From: Bradyrhizobium sp. WBOS07
GTDB lineage: Bacteria; Pseudomonadota; Alphaproteobacteria; Rhizobiales; Xanthobacteraceae
NCBI RefSeq assembly: GCF_024585165.1
Contig: NZ_CP029008.1
Coordinates: 5,909,501-5,973,500 of the forward strand
Length of the DNA: 64,000 nt
Direction of reading: 5' to 3'
Part shown: in pieces, positions 37,743 to 47,370 of the stretch
Layout of the letters: each line of letters starts with the position of its first letter
How positions within the stretch are numbered: the first letter of the stretch is position 1
Notes under the pieces: generated by a model
Database searches by the model: none
The model's input: the letters and a program-made list of their open reading frames with translations, nothing else
Told to the model about the DNA's origin: nothing
Translations under genes and position numbers: made by a program

Positions 37743-39338
37743 CTATTCCTTCTTGGTCGCCCAGTGGAACATGACCAAATTGTCGGCGCGCTGCGGCAGG
37801 TTGACCTTCTTCGATACACCCCAGGCCAGTGCCTGCTGATGCAGCGGAATGTAGGCCCAGTCCGTGATGCTGATGTCGTAGGCCTGCTTGATCAGCTGGT
37901 TGCGCTTGGCGGTGTCGGTCTCGACCAGCACCTTGTCGGTGATGGCGTCGAACTCCTTGTTGCAATAGCCGCCGAGATTGGCCTCGCCGCGCGAGGATTT
38001 CGCATCGTCGCGGCAGCCCATGATGTCGTACAGCACGTTGTGCGAGTCCATCGTGCTCGGGGTCCAGCCCAAGAGGTAGAACGAGGTCTGGTAGCCGCCT
38101 TGCTTGAGCACCTTTGCGAAGTACTGCGCCTTCGGCTGCGCCAAGAGATTGATCTTGACGCCGATGCGGGCGAGCATGCCGACGACGGCCTGGCAGATCG
38201 CGGCGTCGTTGACGTAGCGATCGTTCGGGCAATCCATCGTGACCTCGAAGCCGTCGGGATAGCCGGCTTCGGTCAGGAGCTTCTTGGCGCCGTCAGGGTC
38301 GAATTTCGGCCGCGTGAACTCCTTGGACAGCGCAAACAGTTCCGGCGCGATCATCAGCGCCGACGGCGTCGACAGTCCGCGCATCACGCGCGTCTTGATC
38401 AACTCGATGTCGATCGCCTTGTAGAAGGCTTCGCGAACCCGGGCGTCCTTGAAGGGGTTCTTGCCCTTGATGTTGGAGTAGAGCAGCTCGTCGCGCGTCT
38501 GGTCGAAGCCGATGAAGATGGTGCGCAGCTCCGGCCCCTTCAGCACCTGGGCGTTCGGGCTGGAATCGACGCGGGAAATGTCCTGGATCGGCACCGGCTC
38601 GATGACGTCGACTTCGCCGGAGAGGAGTGCGGCGACGCGGGTGGCGTCGGAGGAAATTGGGGTGAAGACGATCTCCTTCAGGTTACCTTCCACCTTGCCC
38701 CAGTAATTGGGATTGGCCTTGAACACCGTCTTCACGCCGGGTTGATGGCTTTCGATGATGAAGGGGCCGGTGCCGTTCTCGTGCAGCGAGGCGTAGCTGG
38801 GCGTGGTCGCCGCCACCGGCGTCGGATCGACGACGTTGTTCGCCTCGGCCCATTTCTTGTCCATGATGTACCAGACATCCCACGAATTGTGCAGGATGGG
38901 ATTGGGCGAGGGCAGGACGAAGTCGACGGTGTAGTCGTCGACCTTGACGACCTTGACGTCGGGCGCAAGACGGGTCTGCATGTTGGACCCCTTCTTGCGG
39001 ACGCGATCGGCCGAGAACACGACGTCGTCGGCGGTGAAGGGGTCGCCGTTGTGGAATTTCACGCCCTTGCGCAAATGGAAGCGCCAGCGGGTCGGCTCGG
39101 GAGTCTCCCAGCTCTCCGCCAGCGCCGGAATGATCTTGAGGTCCTTGTCGCGCGCGGTGAGGCCCTGGTAGACGTGGCCGAGATGCGCGTGGGTCGTGCT
39201 CTCGTTGAGCGTGTAGGGATCAAGGGACTTCAGGTCACCCTGGTTGGCATAACGGAGCGTTTGGCTCGACGCCGGCGTGACCGCCAACGCAAGCGTACCG
39301 GCGAGCGTCGTCGCAAACAGACTTCGACCTGATGACAT
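37743..39338 (-). CDS. ABC transporter peptide-binding protein, DppA/OppA family (system 2)
   Basis: 531 residues, SBP_bac_5 family. Signal peptide MSSGRSLFATTLAGTLALAV..., probably cut around residues 23-25, then QTLRYANQGDLKSLDPYTLN. The family signature WRFHLRKGVKFHNGDPFTADD is near residue 80. A good ribosome site (GAGAGGG) precedes the ATG at 39338. It is the first gene of the twelve-gene run, so the promoter should be in the 304-nt region upstream. The ligand is unknown; it is only distantly like the system 1 protein. Confidence 0.93.
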   Translation of the reverse strand: MSSGRSLFATTLAGTLALAVTPASSQTLRYANQGDLKSLDPYTLNESTTHAHLGHVYQGLTARDKDLKIIPALAESWETPEPTRWRFHLRKGVKFHNGDPFTADDVVFSADRVRKKGSNMQTRLAPDVKVVKVDDYTVDFVLPSPNPILHNSWDVWYIMDKKWAEANNVVDPTPVAATTPSYASLHENGTGPFIIESHQPGVKTVFKANPNYWGKVEGNLKEIVFTPISSDATRVAALLSGEVDVIEPVPIQDISRVDSSPNAQVLKGPELRTIFIGFDQTRDELLYSNIKGKNPFKDARVREAFYKAIDIELIKTRVMRGLSTPSALMIAPELFALSKEFTRPKFDPDGAKKLLTEAGYPDGFEVTMDCPNDRYVNDAAICQAVVGMLARIGVKINLLAQPKAQYFAKVLKQGGYQTSFYLLGWTPSTMDSHNVLYDIMGCRDDAKSSRGEANLGGYCNKEFDAITDKVLVETDTAKRNQLIKQAYDISITDWAYIPLHQQALAWGVSKKVNLPQRADNLVMFHWATKKE

Positions 39339-39642
39339 TCTTGACCCTCTCCACTCTGCCATGCCGATGATTTTTGATTGTTCGGCGGGGCTGATTGATC
39401 CATGTTGCCCAGAGTTCTCGACCGGTGCAAGCGCCATTCCAGCAAGGAACGCGCCAAGTTGCGCCGCTGTGCAGCAATGCAGTCCATGCCGTCCAGCATG
39501 GAAGATCGCCTCTTTCGACTTTGGTTGACCATACCGCCCGATTGGGGGACGGGGCACGCCGCGCCTGCATCAGGTCGCTTGCGTCGCAGCACAACTCGCG
39601 GCGATACTCCGCCAAGCGGCCCGAATCTCATCCGGAGGGGAC
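39339..39642. other. Divergent intergenic region, 304 nt
   Basis: It lies between the system 2 binding-protein gene (minus) and the DUF6489 gene (plus), so it must carry both promoters. I see no strong -35/-10 pair, palindrome or repeat. A ribosome site (GGAGGGG) is present at its right end for the DUF6489 gene. Confidence 0.6.
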
Positions 39643-39900
39643 ATGAAAGTAAACATCGAAATCGACTGCACCCCCCTCGAGGCTCGCCAGTTCTTCGGTC
39701 TGCCCGACGTAGGGCCGATGCAGACGGCGGTGATGGACAAGCTGCAGCAGCAGGTGCTCAGCAACATCGAGAAGGTCTCGCCGGAATCGCTGATCCAGAG
39801 CTGGTTCACGTTCGATCCGAAGATCGCCGAGCGGTTTCAGGATATGTTCGTCACGATGGCCGGCCTCGGCGGCACGCGCAGCAGCGACAAGAAAAAATAG
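39643..39900 (+). CDS. DUF6489 family small protein
   Basis: 85 residues, start MKVNIEIDCTPLEARQFFG, which I recognise as DUF6489. It is predicted helical in the middle (AVMDKLQQQVLSNIEKV) with a lysine-rich tail. The function is not known to me. A ribosome site (GGAGGGG) sits 5 nt upstream. Its stop TAG overlaps the GTG start of the following alpha/beta hydrolase by one base, so both are made together, at the head of the lipid-storage region. Confidence 0.8.
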   Translation: MKVNIEIDCTPLEARQFFGLPDVGPMQTAVMDKLQQQVLSNIEKVSPESLIQSWFTFDPKIAERFQDMFVTMAGLGGTRSSDKKK

Positions 39901-40700
39901 TGTCGTCCGGGCAGGAGGGGGCGCTGGAGAAAGGCCGGCTACGTCCGCCGGGCCTCGCCCTGTTGCTCGCAGAAGCCCGTGGCCTGCTCGAACTCAATGC
40001 AAGCCTCCTGCTGTCGCCGCTGCTGATGCGGGCGCCGAGGGGCGACGGCCATCCGGTGCTGGCGCTGCCGGGCTTTCTCGCCAGCGACCTCTCGATGGCG
40101 CCGATGCGGCGCTATCTCAGCGAGCTCGGCTACGAGACGCATGCCTGGCGGATGGGCCGCAATCTCGGCGGGCTGGGGCGGATGCGGGACGCGCTGCGCG
40201 CCCGACTCGCCGAGATTCATGCCGCGAGCGGGCGCAAGGTCAGCCTGGTCGGGTGGAGTCTCGGCGGCGTCTATGCCCGCGATCTTTCGCTTTGGGCGCC
40301 CGACATGGTTCGCTACGTCATCACGCTCGGCAGCCCTTTTGCCAATGACGTGCGGGCGACCAATGCCACGCGGCTGTACGAGGCGCTGTCCGGCGAGCGC
40401 GTCGAGGATTTTGCGGAAGCGCGCGAGGCGATCGCCGGCGATCTGCCGGTTCCGACAACCTCGATCTATTCGCGGGCCGACGGTGTGGTTAACTGGCGGA
40501 CCTGCTTGTTGCGTCCCTCCGACCGCGCCGAAAACATCGAGGTGCACCTGGCGAGCCATCTCGGGCTCGGGGTAAATCCTGCGGCGCTGTGGGCGGTGGC
40601 CGACCGTTTGGCCCAACCGGAGGGGGAGTTCTCGCCATTTGACCGGGCAGGGCCGTTTGCCATTGCATATGCCCCGCCGGAACAGGCAATATCGGCCTGA
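39900..40700 (+). CDS. Alpha/beta hydrolase, lipase-like (paralogue 1)
   Basis: 266 residues from a GTG start. The nucleophile elbow GWSLGG places Ser120; a likely acid is Asp in YSRADGVV near 196 and a likely His in LASHLGLG near 220. It is clearly paralogous to the protein at 52947-53717: both carry APRGDGHPVL, LPGF/LPGL, GRNLG/GRNYG, LVGWSLGG and ITLGSPFA in the same order. Such proteins may be esterases or lipases acting on storage lipids; the neighbours (WS/DGAT, PHA synthase) support that but it is inference. Confidence 0.82.
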   Translation: MSSGQEGALEKGRLRPPGLALLLAEARGLLELNASLLLSPLLMRAPRGDGHPVLALPGFLASDLSMAPMRRYLSELGYETHAWRMGRNLGGLGRMRDALRARLAEIHAASGRKVSLVGWSLGGVYARDLSLWAPDMVRYVITLGSPFANDVRATNATRLYEALSGERVEDFAEAREAIAGDLPVPTTSIYSRADGVVNWRTCLLRPSDRAENIEVHLASHLGLGVNPAALWAVADRLAQPEGEFSPFDRAGPFAIAYAPPEQAISA

Positions 40701-40748
40701 CGAGAAGCGCCGGCTAAGGCGCCCGTCAAATCGTTGCGGGAGGGAATT

Positions 40749-42299
40749 ATGGCTGACGGTAAGAAGCTGTCGTCGCTGGACGCGTCGTTTCTCTATCTGG
40801 AAACACCTGAAATGCCGATGCATGTCGGGAGCATGGCGATCTTCCGCCTGCCCGACGACTACAAGGGCGACTTCTTCGAAGACTTCAAGGCGATGATCGT
40901 CTCGCGGCTGCACATCGCGCCAATCCTGAAGGCGCGGCTGGAGAAGGCGCCGCTCGACATCGACCATCCGTCCTGGGTCGAGGACGACCAGTTCGACATC
41001 GATCGTCACATCTTCCGCGCCAGCCTGCCGCAGCCGCGCGACCGCGCCACGCTTGAACGCATCGTCGGCTGGATGCATGCCAAGCTGCTCAACCGCGCCC
41101 GCCCGCTCTGGGAATTCTACGTGTTCGAGGGCATGAAGGACAACGAGGTCGGGCTCTATTCCAAGATGCATCATGCCGCGATCGACGGCGGCGCCGGCGC
41201 GGCGCTGACCAACATGATCTACGACATCTCGCCGATCCCGCGGAAGGTCGAGCCACCGACGGCGGGCAGCAAACCAGGGCAGGAGCCGCGCGACATCGCC
41301 GCGAACCTGCTGGATTCCTATCAGCAGCTGTTCAGCCAGCCGCTCGATGCTTCGCAGGCTGCGAAGAACCTTCAGCTGCCGCGCACCGGCAAGAGCGACA
41401 TCGGCTCGATCCTGTTCGACAATGCGATGTATCAGATCGAGAGCGCGGTGCGCTTCGCCGGCAACATCCCCACCGTGCTCAAGAGCGTGTCCGACGTGCT
41501 CGGCAAGGTCGCCGATCCCAAGTCGCGCGAGAGCCTCGCCAGCATGGTGTCGCCCCCGACCATGCTCAACAAGACCATCTCCTCGGAACGAAGCTTTGCC
41601 GGCGTGTCGATCCCGTTGTCGCGGGCCAAGGCGCTGGCCAAACAGGCCGGCGGCAAGCTCAACGACGTCGTGCTGGCGCTGGCGTCTGGCGTCGTCCGCC
41701 GCTATCTGCTGCAGTATGGCACGCTGCCGGCGAAATCGCTGACGGCCGCGGTGCCGATCTCGCTGCGCGAGGAGGGCAACACCGAGGCGAACAACCAGGT
41801 GTTCGGCATGATCTGCTCGATCGCGACCAATGTCGACGATCCCAAGGCGCGGCTGGAAGCCATCATCGCGCAGTCGACCAAGTCCAAGGAGATGTCGCAT
41901 CCCCTGCGCGCGCTGATGCCGCAGGTCTCCAACATCTCGATGCTGGGCGCGCCGATCATGGTGCAGATCCTGGCGCTGCTCTATAGCCGCTCCAATCTGT
42001 CGGACGTACTGCCCCCGGCCGCCAACATCACGGTGTCCAACGTGCCGGGACCGCGGCAGACGCTCTATGCCGCGGGCGCCGAGCTGCTGCACATTTTCCC
42101 GGTGTCGATCTCAACACACGGGCAGGCGCTCAACATCACCGTGCAGAGCTACCGCGACCAGCTCGATTTCGGCTTCATCGTCGGCGCCAACATCATTCCG
42201 CATGTGCAGGTGATGTGCGACATGCTGCCGGAGGAGTTCGCCGCACTGGAGGCGGCCTACGCGCCGCCGGCGGCCGACATCAAGGGTGCCGCTGAGTAG
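40749..42299 (+). CDS. Wax ester synthase/diacylglycerol acyltransferase (WS/DGAT)
   Basis: 516 residues. The active-site motif HHxxxDG is present as HHAAIDG, His141-His142 to Asp146-Gly147. The family start LSSLDASFLYLETPEMPMHVG and the NVPGP segment near 433 (TVSNVPGPRQ) are typical. It esterifies fatty acyl-CoA with fatty alcohols or diacylglycerol, giving wax ester or triacylglycerol at the membrane or lipid-body surface. A strong ribosome site (GGGAGGGA) precedes the ATG. It lies between an alpha/beta hydrolase and an epoxide hydrolase and close to PHA genes, so this region may handle two kinds of storage lipid. Confidence 0.93.
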   Translation: MADGKKLSSLDASFLYLETPEMPMHVGSMAIFRLPDDYKGDFFEDFKAMIVSRLHIAPILKARLEKAPLDIDHPSWVEDDQFDIDRHIFRASLPQPRDRATLERIVGWMHAKLLNRARPLWEFYVFEGMKDNEVGLYSKMHHAAIDGGAGAALTNMIYDISPIPRKVEPPTAGSKPGQEPRDIAANLLDSYQQLFSQPLDASQAAKNLQLPRTGKSDIGSILFDNAMYQIESAVRFAGNIPTVLKSVSDVLGKVADPKSRESLASMVSPPTMLNKTISSERSFAGVSIPLSRAKALAKQAGGKLNDVVLALASGVVRRYLLQYGTLPAKSLTAAVPISLREEGNTEANNQVFGMICSIATNVDDPKARLEAIIAQSTKSKEMSHPLRALMPQVSNISMLGAPIMVQILALLYSRSNLSDVLPPAANITVSNVPGPRQTLYAAGAELLHIFPVSISTHGQALNITVQSYRDQLDFGFIVGANIIPHVQVMCDMLPEEFAALEAAYAPPAADIKGAAE

Positions 42300-42309
42300 G
42301 AATGTTGCA

Positions 42310-43305
42310 ATGATTGAAATGCCGCCGCTCAAGTTCGCGTCGACGAACGGAATCCGCATGGGCTATTACGAGGCTGGCCCGGCCGACGACAAGCCGCCGG
42401 TCGTGCTGTGCCACGGCTGGCCCGAGCTCGCCTTTTCCTGGCGCCACCAGATCAAGGCGCTGAGCGAGGCCGGCATCCGCGTGATCGCCCCGGACCAGCG
42501 CGGCTATGGCGCGACCGACCGTCCCGAGCCGGTCGAGGACTACGACATGGAGCATTTGACCGGCGATCTCGTCGGTCTGCTCGATCATCTCGGAATCGAA
42601 AAGGCGATCTTCGTCGGTCACGACTGGGGCGGCTTCGTCGTTTGGCAGATGCCTTTGCGGCACCCTTCGCGCGTCGCTGGTGTGGTCGGCGTCAACACCC
42701 CGCATTGGGACCGCGCCCCGATCGATCCCATCGCGCTGTTTCGCCAGCGCTATGGCGACCAGATGTATATCGTCCAGTTCCAGGATCCCGCGCGCGAGCC
42801 GGACAGGATTTTTGGCAACCGGGTCGAGCAGACTTTCGACGCCTTCATGCGCAAGCCGCTGGCGCGGCCTGCGGCGAAGCCGGATGAGCCGCCGATCGCA
42901 GGCGTCGGCGCCGCGGCAAAAACCAATCTGGCCTTCCCGCAGATGATCGCGGCTTACGATGCCAAGGTCGACCCGCGCACGCCGATCCTGTCCACCGACG
43001 AGAAGAAGGTGTTCGTCGACACCTTCACGAAGACAGGCTTCACCGGCGGCATCAACTGGTACCGCAACTTTACCCGCAATTGGGAGCGGTCGAAGGGCCT
43101 GGACCACCACGTCCACGTGCCGTCGCTGATGATCATGGCGGAGAACGACGCGGTGCTGCCGCCCTCTGCGGCGGACGGCATGGAGAATCTGATCGGTGAT
43201 CTCGAAAAGTATCTGGTGAAGGACAGCGGCCATTGGACGCAGCAGGAGAAGCCGGAGGAGGTCAGCGCCAAGCTGATCGAATGGCGTAGAAGGCGGTTTA
43301 GCTAG
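42310..43305 (+). CDS. Epoxide hydrolase-like alpha/beta hydrolase
   Basis: 331 residues. HGWPE near 36 forms the oxyanion region, and GHDWGG places the nucleophile Asp105, as in epoxide hydrolases and haloalkane dehalogenases. The general-base His is in SGHWTQQE near 306. The cap domain (about 135-240) would carry activating tyrosines. The start ATG at 42310 has an AGGA site 9 nt upstream; a GTG at 42286 overlaps the preceding gene. Next to a BM3-like P450, which can epoxidise unsaturated fatty acids, its substrate could be fatty epoxide. Confidence 0.88.
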   Translation: MIEMPPLKFASTNGIRMGYYEAGPADDKPPVVLCHGWPELAFSWRHQIKALSEAGIRVIAPDQRGYGATDRPEPVEDYDMEHLTGDLVGLLDHLGIEKAIFVGHDWGGFVVWQMPLRHPSRVAGVVGVNTPHWDRAPIDPIALFRQRYGDQMYIVQFQDPAREPDRIFGNRVEQTFDAFMRKPLARPAAKPDEPPIAGVGAAAKTNLAFPQMIAAYDAKVDPRTPILSTDEKKVFVDTFTKTGFTGGINWYRNFTRNWERSKGLDHHVHVPSLMIMAENDAVLPPSAADGMENLIGDLEKYLVKDSGHWTQQEKPEEVSAKLIEWRRRRFS

Positions 43306-43310
43306 CGCTC

Positions 43311-43396
43311 GTCATTGCGAGCGAAGCGAAGCAATCCAGAAATGTATTCGCGGAAGGCAGTCTGGATTGCTTCGTCGCTTCGCTCCTCGCAATGAC
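43311..43396. repeat. Palindromic intergenic repeat, family F, copy 2 (reversed)
   Basis: 86-bp inverted repeat from GTCATTGCGAGCGAAGCGAA to CTCCTCGCAATGAC. The CGACGAAGC segment seen on the left in copy 1 is on the right here, so it is inserted in the opposite orientation. Confidence 0.93.
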
Positions 43397-43431
43397 GGCG
43401 GTGAATATCGAGGCAGGGGGAAGCACTTTTA

Positions 43432-46400
43432 ATGTCTACCACGAATCGTCTGGACCCGATCCCGCATCCGCCGACCAAGCCCGTGGTCGGCAACATGCTG
43501 TCGCTGGATTCGGCTGCGCCCGTGCAGCACCTGACGCGGCTCGCCAAGGAGCTCGGTCCGATCTTCTGGCTCGATATGATGGGCTCGCCGATCGTGGTCG
43601 TCTCCGGCCACGATCTCGTCGACGAGCTCTCCGACGAGAAGCGCTTCGACAAGACGGTGCGCGGCGCGCTGCGGCGCGTGCGCGCGGTCGGCGGCGACGG
43701 CCTGTTCACGGCCGATACCAGGGAGCCGAACTGGAGCAAGGCGCACAACATCCTGCTTCAGCCCTTCGGCAATCGCGCCATGCAGTCCTATCATCCGAGC
43801 ATGGTCGATATCGCCGAGCAACTCGTCCAGAAATGGGAGCGGCTCAACGCCGACGACGAGATCGACGTCGTTCATGATATGACGGCGCTGACGCTGGACA
43901 CGATCGGGCTATGCGGTTTCGACTACCGCTTCAACTCCTTCTACCGGAGCGACTATCATCCCTACGTCGAGTCGTTGGTACGCTCGCTCGAAACCATCAT
44001 GATGACGCGCGGCCTGCCGTTCGAGCAGCTCTGGATGCAGAAGCGGCGCAAGACCCTCGTCGAAGACGTCGCCTTCATGAACAAGATGGTCGACGAGATC
44101 ATTGCCGAGCGCCGCAAGAGCGCGGAAGGGATCGACGACAAGAAGGACATGCTGGCTGCGATGATGACCGGCGTCGACCGTTCGACCGGCGAGCAGCTCG
44201 ACGACGTCAATATCCGCTACCAGATCAACACGTTCCTGATCGCGGGCCACGAGACCACCAGTGGCCTGTTGTCCTACACGCTTTATGCGCTGCTCAAGCA
44301 CCCCGAGATCCTCAAGAAGGCCTATGACGAGGTCGATCGCGTCTTCGGCCCCGACGTCGATGCCAAGCCGACCTATCAGCAGGTGACGCAGCTCACCTAC
44401 ATCACGCAGATCCTGAAGGAGGCGCTGCGGCTGTGGCCGCCGGCGCCGGCCTATGGCATCTCGCCGCTGAACGACGAGACGATCGGCGGCAAGTACAAGC
44501 TTCGGAAGGGCACGTTCACCACGATCCTGGTGACCGCGCTGCATCGCGATCCCTCCGTCTGGGGTCCGAATCCCGATGCCTTCGATCCCGAGAATTTCAG
44601 CCGCGAGGCGGAAGCGAAGCGGCCGATCAATGCCTGGAAGCCGTTCGGCAACGGTCAGCGCGCCTGCATCGGCCGCGGCTTCGCCATGCACGAGGCCGCG
44701 CTCGCGCTCGGCATGATCCTGCAGCGCTTCAAGCTGATCGACCATCAGCGCTACCAGATGCATCTGAAGGAGACGCTGACGATGAAGCCGGAAGGCTTCA
44801 AGATCAAGGTGCGTCCGCGCGCCGATCGCGAGCGCGGTGCCTATGGCGGACCGATTGCGGCCGCCGGTTCGGCGCCGAAGGCGCCGCGCCAGCCGACGGC
44901 CCGGCCCGGCCACAACACGCCGATGCTGGTGCTCTACGGCTCCAATCTCGGCACCGCCGAGGAGCTGGCGACGCGCATGGCCGACCTTGCCGAGATCAAC
45001 GGCTTTGCGGTGCATCTCGGCCCGCTCGACGATTACGTCGGCAAGCTGCCGCAGCAGGGCGGCGTGCTGATCATCTGCGCCTCCTACAACGGCGCGCCGC
45101 CTGACAATGCGACGCAGTTCGTCAAATGGCTTGGCGGCGATTTGCCGAAGGATGCCTTTGCCGGCGTGCGCTACGCCGTGTTCGGTTGCGGCAACAGCGA
45201 CTGGGCCGCGACCTATCAATCGGTGCCGCGCCTGATCGACGAGCAATTGTCGAAGCATGGCGCGCGTGCGGTCTATCCGCGCGGCGAGGGCGATGCACGC
45301 AGCGATCTCGACGGCCAGTTCCAGAAATGGTTCCCGGCCGCGGCCCAGGTCGCGACCAAGGAATTCGGCATCGACTGGAATTTCACCCGCACCGCCGAGG
45401 ACGATCCGCTCTATGCGATCGAGCCGGTCGCGGTGACCGCCGTCAACACCATCGTCGCGCAGGGCGGTGCTGTCGCGATGAAGGTGCTGGTCAACGACGA
45501 GCTTCAGAACAAGGCCGGGCCCCATCCGTCCGAGCGTTCGACGCGGCACATCGAGGTGCAGCTGCCGGCCAATGTCAGCTACCGCGTCGGCGATCACCTC
45601 AGCGTCGTCCCGCGCAATGATCCGACGCTGGTGGATTCGGTGGCCCGTCGCTTCGGTTTCCTGCCCGCCGACCAGATCAGGCTGCAGGTCGCCGAGGGGC
45701 GCCGCGCCCAATTGCCGGTCGGCGAGGCCGTGTCGGTGGGCCGCCTGCTCAGCGAGTTCGTCGAGCTGCAGCAGGTCGCGACCCGCAAGCAGATCCAGAT
45801 CATGGCCGAGCATACCCGGTGCCCCGTGACCAAGCCGAAGCTGCTGGCCTTCGTCGGTGAGGAGAGCGAGCCGCTCGAGCGTTACCGCGCCGAGATTCTC
45901 GCCAAGCGCAAATCGGTGTTCGACCTGCTGCTCGAATATCCGGCCTGCGAACTGCCGTTCCACGTCTATCTGGAAATGCTCTCGTTGCTGGCACCGCGCT
46001 ATTATTCGATCTCGTCCTCGCCGTCGGTCGATCCCGCGCGTTGCAGCATCACGGTCGGCGTGGTTGAAGGGCCGGCCGCCTCAGGGCGCGGGGTCTACAA
46101 GGGCATCTGCTCGAACTATCTCGCCAATCGCCGCGTCGGCGACGTGATCTACGCCACCGTGCGCGAGACCAAGGCCGGCTTCCGGCTTGCCGAGGATCCG
46201 TCGGTGCCTGTTATCATGATCGGCCCGGGCACGGGCCTCGCGCCGTTCCGCGGCTTCCTGCAGGAGCGCGCCGCGCGCAAGGCCAAGGGCGCGGTGCTCG
46301 GGCCATCCATGCTGTTCTTCGGCTGCCGCCATCCCGATCAGGACTTTCTCTACGCCGACGAGCTCAAGGCGCTGGCCGCCAGCGGCATCACCGAGCTGTT

Positions 46401-46665
46401 CACGGCGTTCTCGCGGAGCGACGGACCGAAGACCTATGTGCAGCACGTGCTGGCCGCGCAGAAGGACAAGCTCTGGCCGCTGATCGAGCAGGGCGCGATC
46501 ATCTATGTCTGCGGCGATGGCGGCAAGATGGAGCCCGACGTGAAGGCGGCGCTGGTCGCGATCCACCGCGAGAAGAGCGGCGGTGACGCGGCCGCCAGTG
46601 CACGGTGGATCGAGCAGATGGGCACGAACAACCGCTATGTGCTGGATGTCTGGGCGGGTGGCTGA
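43432..46665 (+). CDS. Self-sufficient cytochrome P450 / P450 reductase fusion (CYP102, BM3-like)
   Basis: 1077 residues. The heme domain (1 to about 470) has GDGLFTAD near 88 (matching the BM3 Phe87 region), AGHETTSG near 270, and FGNGQRACIG with Cys412 as heme ligand. A linker of about 25 residues leads to the FMN domain (LVLYGSNLGTAEELATRM near 500), then the FAD domain and the NADPH domain (IGPGTGLAPFRGF near 930), ending YVLDVWAGG. It hydroxylates or epoxidises mid- to long-chain fatty acids with NADPH and oxygen, without other partners. A ribosome site (GGGGGAAG) precedes the start. Neighbours handle fatty acids and epoxides. Confidence 0.96.
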   Translation: MSTTNRLDPIPHPPTKPVVGNMLSLDSAAPVQHLTRLAKELGPIFWLDMMGSPIVVVSGHDLVDELSDEKRFDKTVRGALRRVRAVGGDGLFTADTREPNWSKAHNILLQPFGNRAMQSYHPSMVDIAEQLVQKWERLNADDEIDVVHDMTALTLDTIGLCGFDYRFNSFYRSDYHPYVESLVRSLETIMMTRGLPFEQLWMQKRRKTLVEDVAFMNKMVDEIIAERRKSAEGIDDKKDMLAAMMTGVDRSTGEQLDDVNIRYQINTFLIAGHETTSGLLSYTLYALLKHPEILKKAYDEVDRVFGPDVDAKPTYQQVTQLTYITQILKEALRLWPPAPAYGISPLNDETIGGKYKLRKGTFTTILVTALHRDPSVWGPNPDAFDPENFSREAEAKRPINAWKPFGNGQRACIGRGFAMHEAALALGMILQRFKLIDHQRYQMHLKETLTMKPEGFKIKVRPRADRERGAYGGPIAAAGSAPKAPRQPTARPGHNTPMLVLYGSNLGTAEELATRMADLAEINGFAVHLGPLDDYVGKLPQQGGVLIICASYNGAPPDNATQFVKWLGGDLPKDAFAGVRYAVFGCGNSDWAATYQSVPRLIDEQLSKHGARAVYPRGEGDARSDLDGQFQKWFPAAAQVATKEFGIDWNFTRTAEDDPLYAIEPVAVTAVNTIVAQGGAVAMKVLVNDELQNKAGPHPSERSTRHIEVQLPANVSYRVGDHLSVVPRNDPTLVDSVARRFGFLPADQIRLQVAEGRRAQLPVGEAVSVGRLLSEFVELQQVATRKQIQIMAEHTRCPVTKPKLLAFVGEESEPLERYRAEILAKRKSVFDLLLEYPACELPFHVYLEMLSLLAPRYYSISSSPSVDPARCSITVGVVEGPAASGRGVYKGICSNYLANRRVGDVIYATVRETKAGFRLAEDPSVPVIMIGPGTGLAPFRGFLQERAARKAKGAVLGPSMLFFGCRHPDQDFLYADELKALAASGITELFTAFSRSDGPKTYVQHVLAAQKDKLWPLIEQGAIIYVCGDGGKMEPDVKAALVAIHREKSGGDAAASARWIEQMGTNNRYVLDVWAGG

Positions 46666-46695
46666 TTGTTCGCCCGATCGTGCTAAACCCCGGGG

Positions 46696-47370
46696 ATGAT
46701 TCCCTGGGAAAAGATCGACACCGCAAAAATCCCCGGCTCCGACGAGGAGCTCCGGCTGATGCGGCGTGGCAAGGAGTTCTCCATCAAGCTCGGCACCAAC
46801 GAGCTGATGAACAACCGCCTGTCCGGCTCGGAAGCCGCGCTCGCAACGCTGGCAGCGAAGCAGATCGAGAAGGTCGCCAAGCCCGTCGTCCTGATCGGCG
46901 GCCTCGGCATGGGCTTTACGCTGCGTGCTGCGCTCACGGTGCTCGGCCCCAAAGCGAAGATCGTGGTGTCCGAACTGGTGCCGGCGGTGGTGACCTGGGC
47001 GAGAGGTCCGATGGCGGAGGTCTTCGGCGACAGCCTCGATGATGCCAGGGTGAAGATCCGGGAAATCGACGTCGGCGAAATCATCCGCCCGCAGCGGTCG
47101 GCCTTCGACGCCATCCTGCTTGACGTCGACAACGGGCCGGAAGGGCTGACCCGCAAGGGCAATGACGCGCTCTATAGCGCGAGCGGGCTCGCGGCAGCGA
47201 AGACGGCGCTGCGCCCGGGCGGCGTGCTCGCGGTCTGGTCGTCGGGACCCAACCCCGCCTTCACCAGGCGTCTTCGCACCGCCGGCTTCGACGTCAACGA
47301 AGTCAATGTCCGCGCCACCGGGCGAGGCGGCGGCGCGCGCCACGTGATCTGGATCGCGAAAAGACTGTAG
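46696..47370 (+). CDS. Spermidine synthase-like class I methyltransferase-fold protein
   Basis: 224 residues with a Rossmann-like SAM domain: LIGGLGMGFTLRAAL near 67, acidic SELVPAVVTWA near 92, and AILLDVDNGPEG near 139. It resembles spermidine-synthase-like proteins but lacks the separate N-terminal beta domain, so polyamine synthesis is doubtful. It follows the P450 by 30 nt. Its stop codon is supplied by the start of a palindromic repeat (family A). Confidence 0.8.
   Translation: MIPWEKIDTAKIPGSDEELRLMRRGKEFSIKLGTNELMNNRLSGSEAALATLAAKQIEKVAKPVVLIGGLGMGFTLRAALTVLGPKAKIVVSELVPAVVTWARGPMAEVFGDSLDDARVKIREIDVGEIIRPQRSAFDAILLDVDNGPEGLTRKGNDALYSASGLAAAKTALRPGGVLAVWSSGPNPAFTRRLRTAGFDVNEVNVRATGRGGGARHVIWIAKRL

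Noticed and set aside
36795..39332. 845-codon open frame on the plus strand opposite the system 2 binding-protein and permease genes
   Set aside because: Its translation is low-complexity (rich in His, Arg, Gln, Asp, Val) as expected from the reverse of GC-rich codons, and the minus strand has clear protein families across the whole stretch.
39939..42092. 717-codon frame antisense to the hydrolase and WS/DGAT genes
   Set aside because: Same composition artefact; the plus strand has the HHxxxDG acyltransferase motif in the right place.
43909..45963. 684-codon frame antisense to the CYP102-type gene
   Set aside because: No motif and shadow-frame composition; the P450 fusion is unambiguous.
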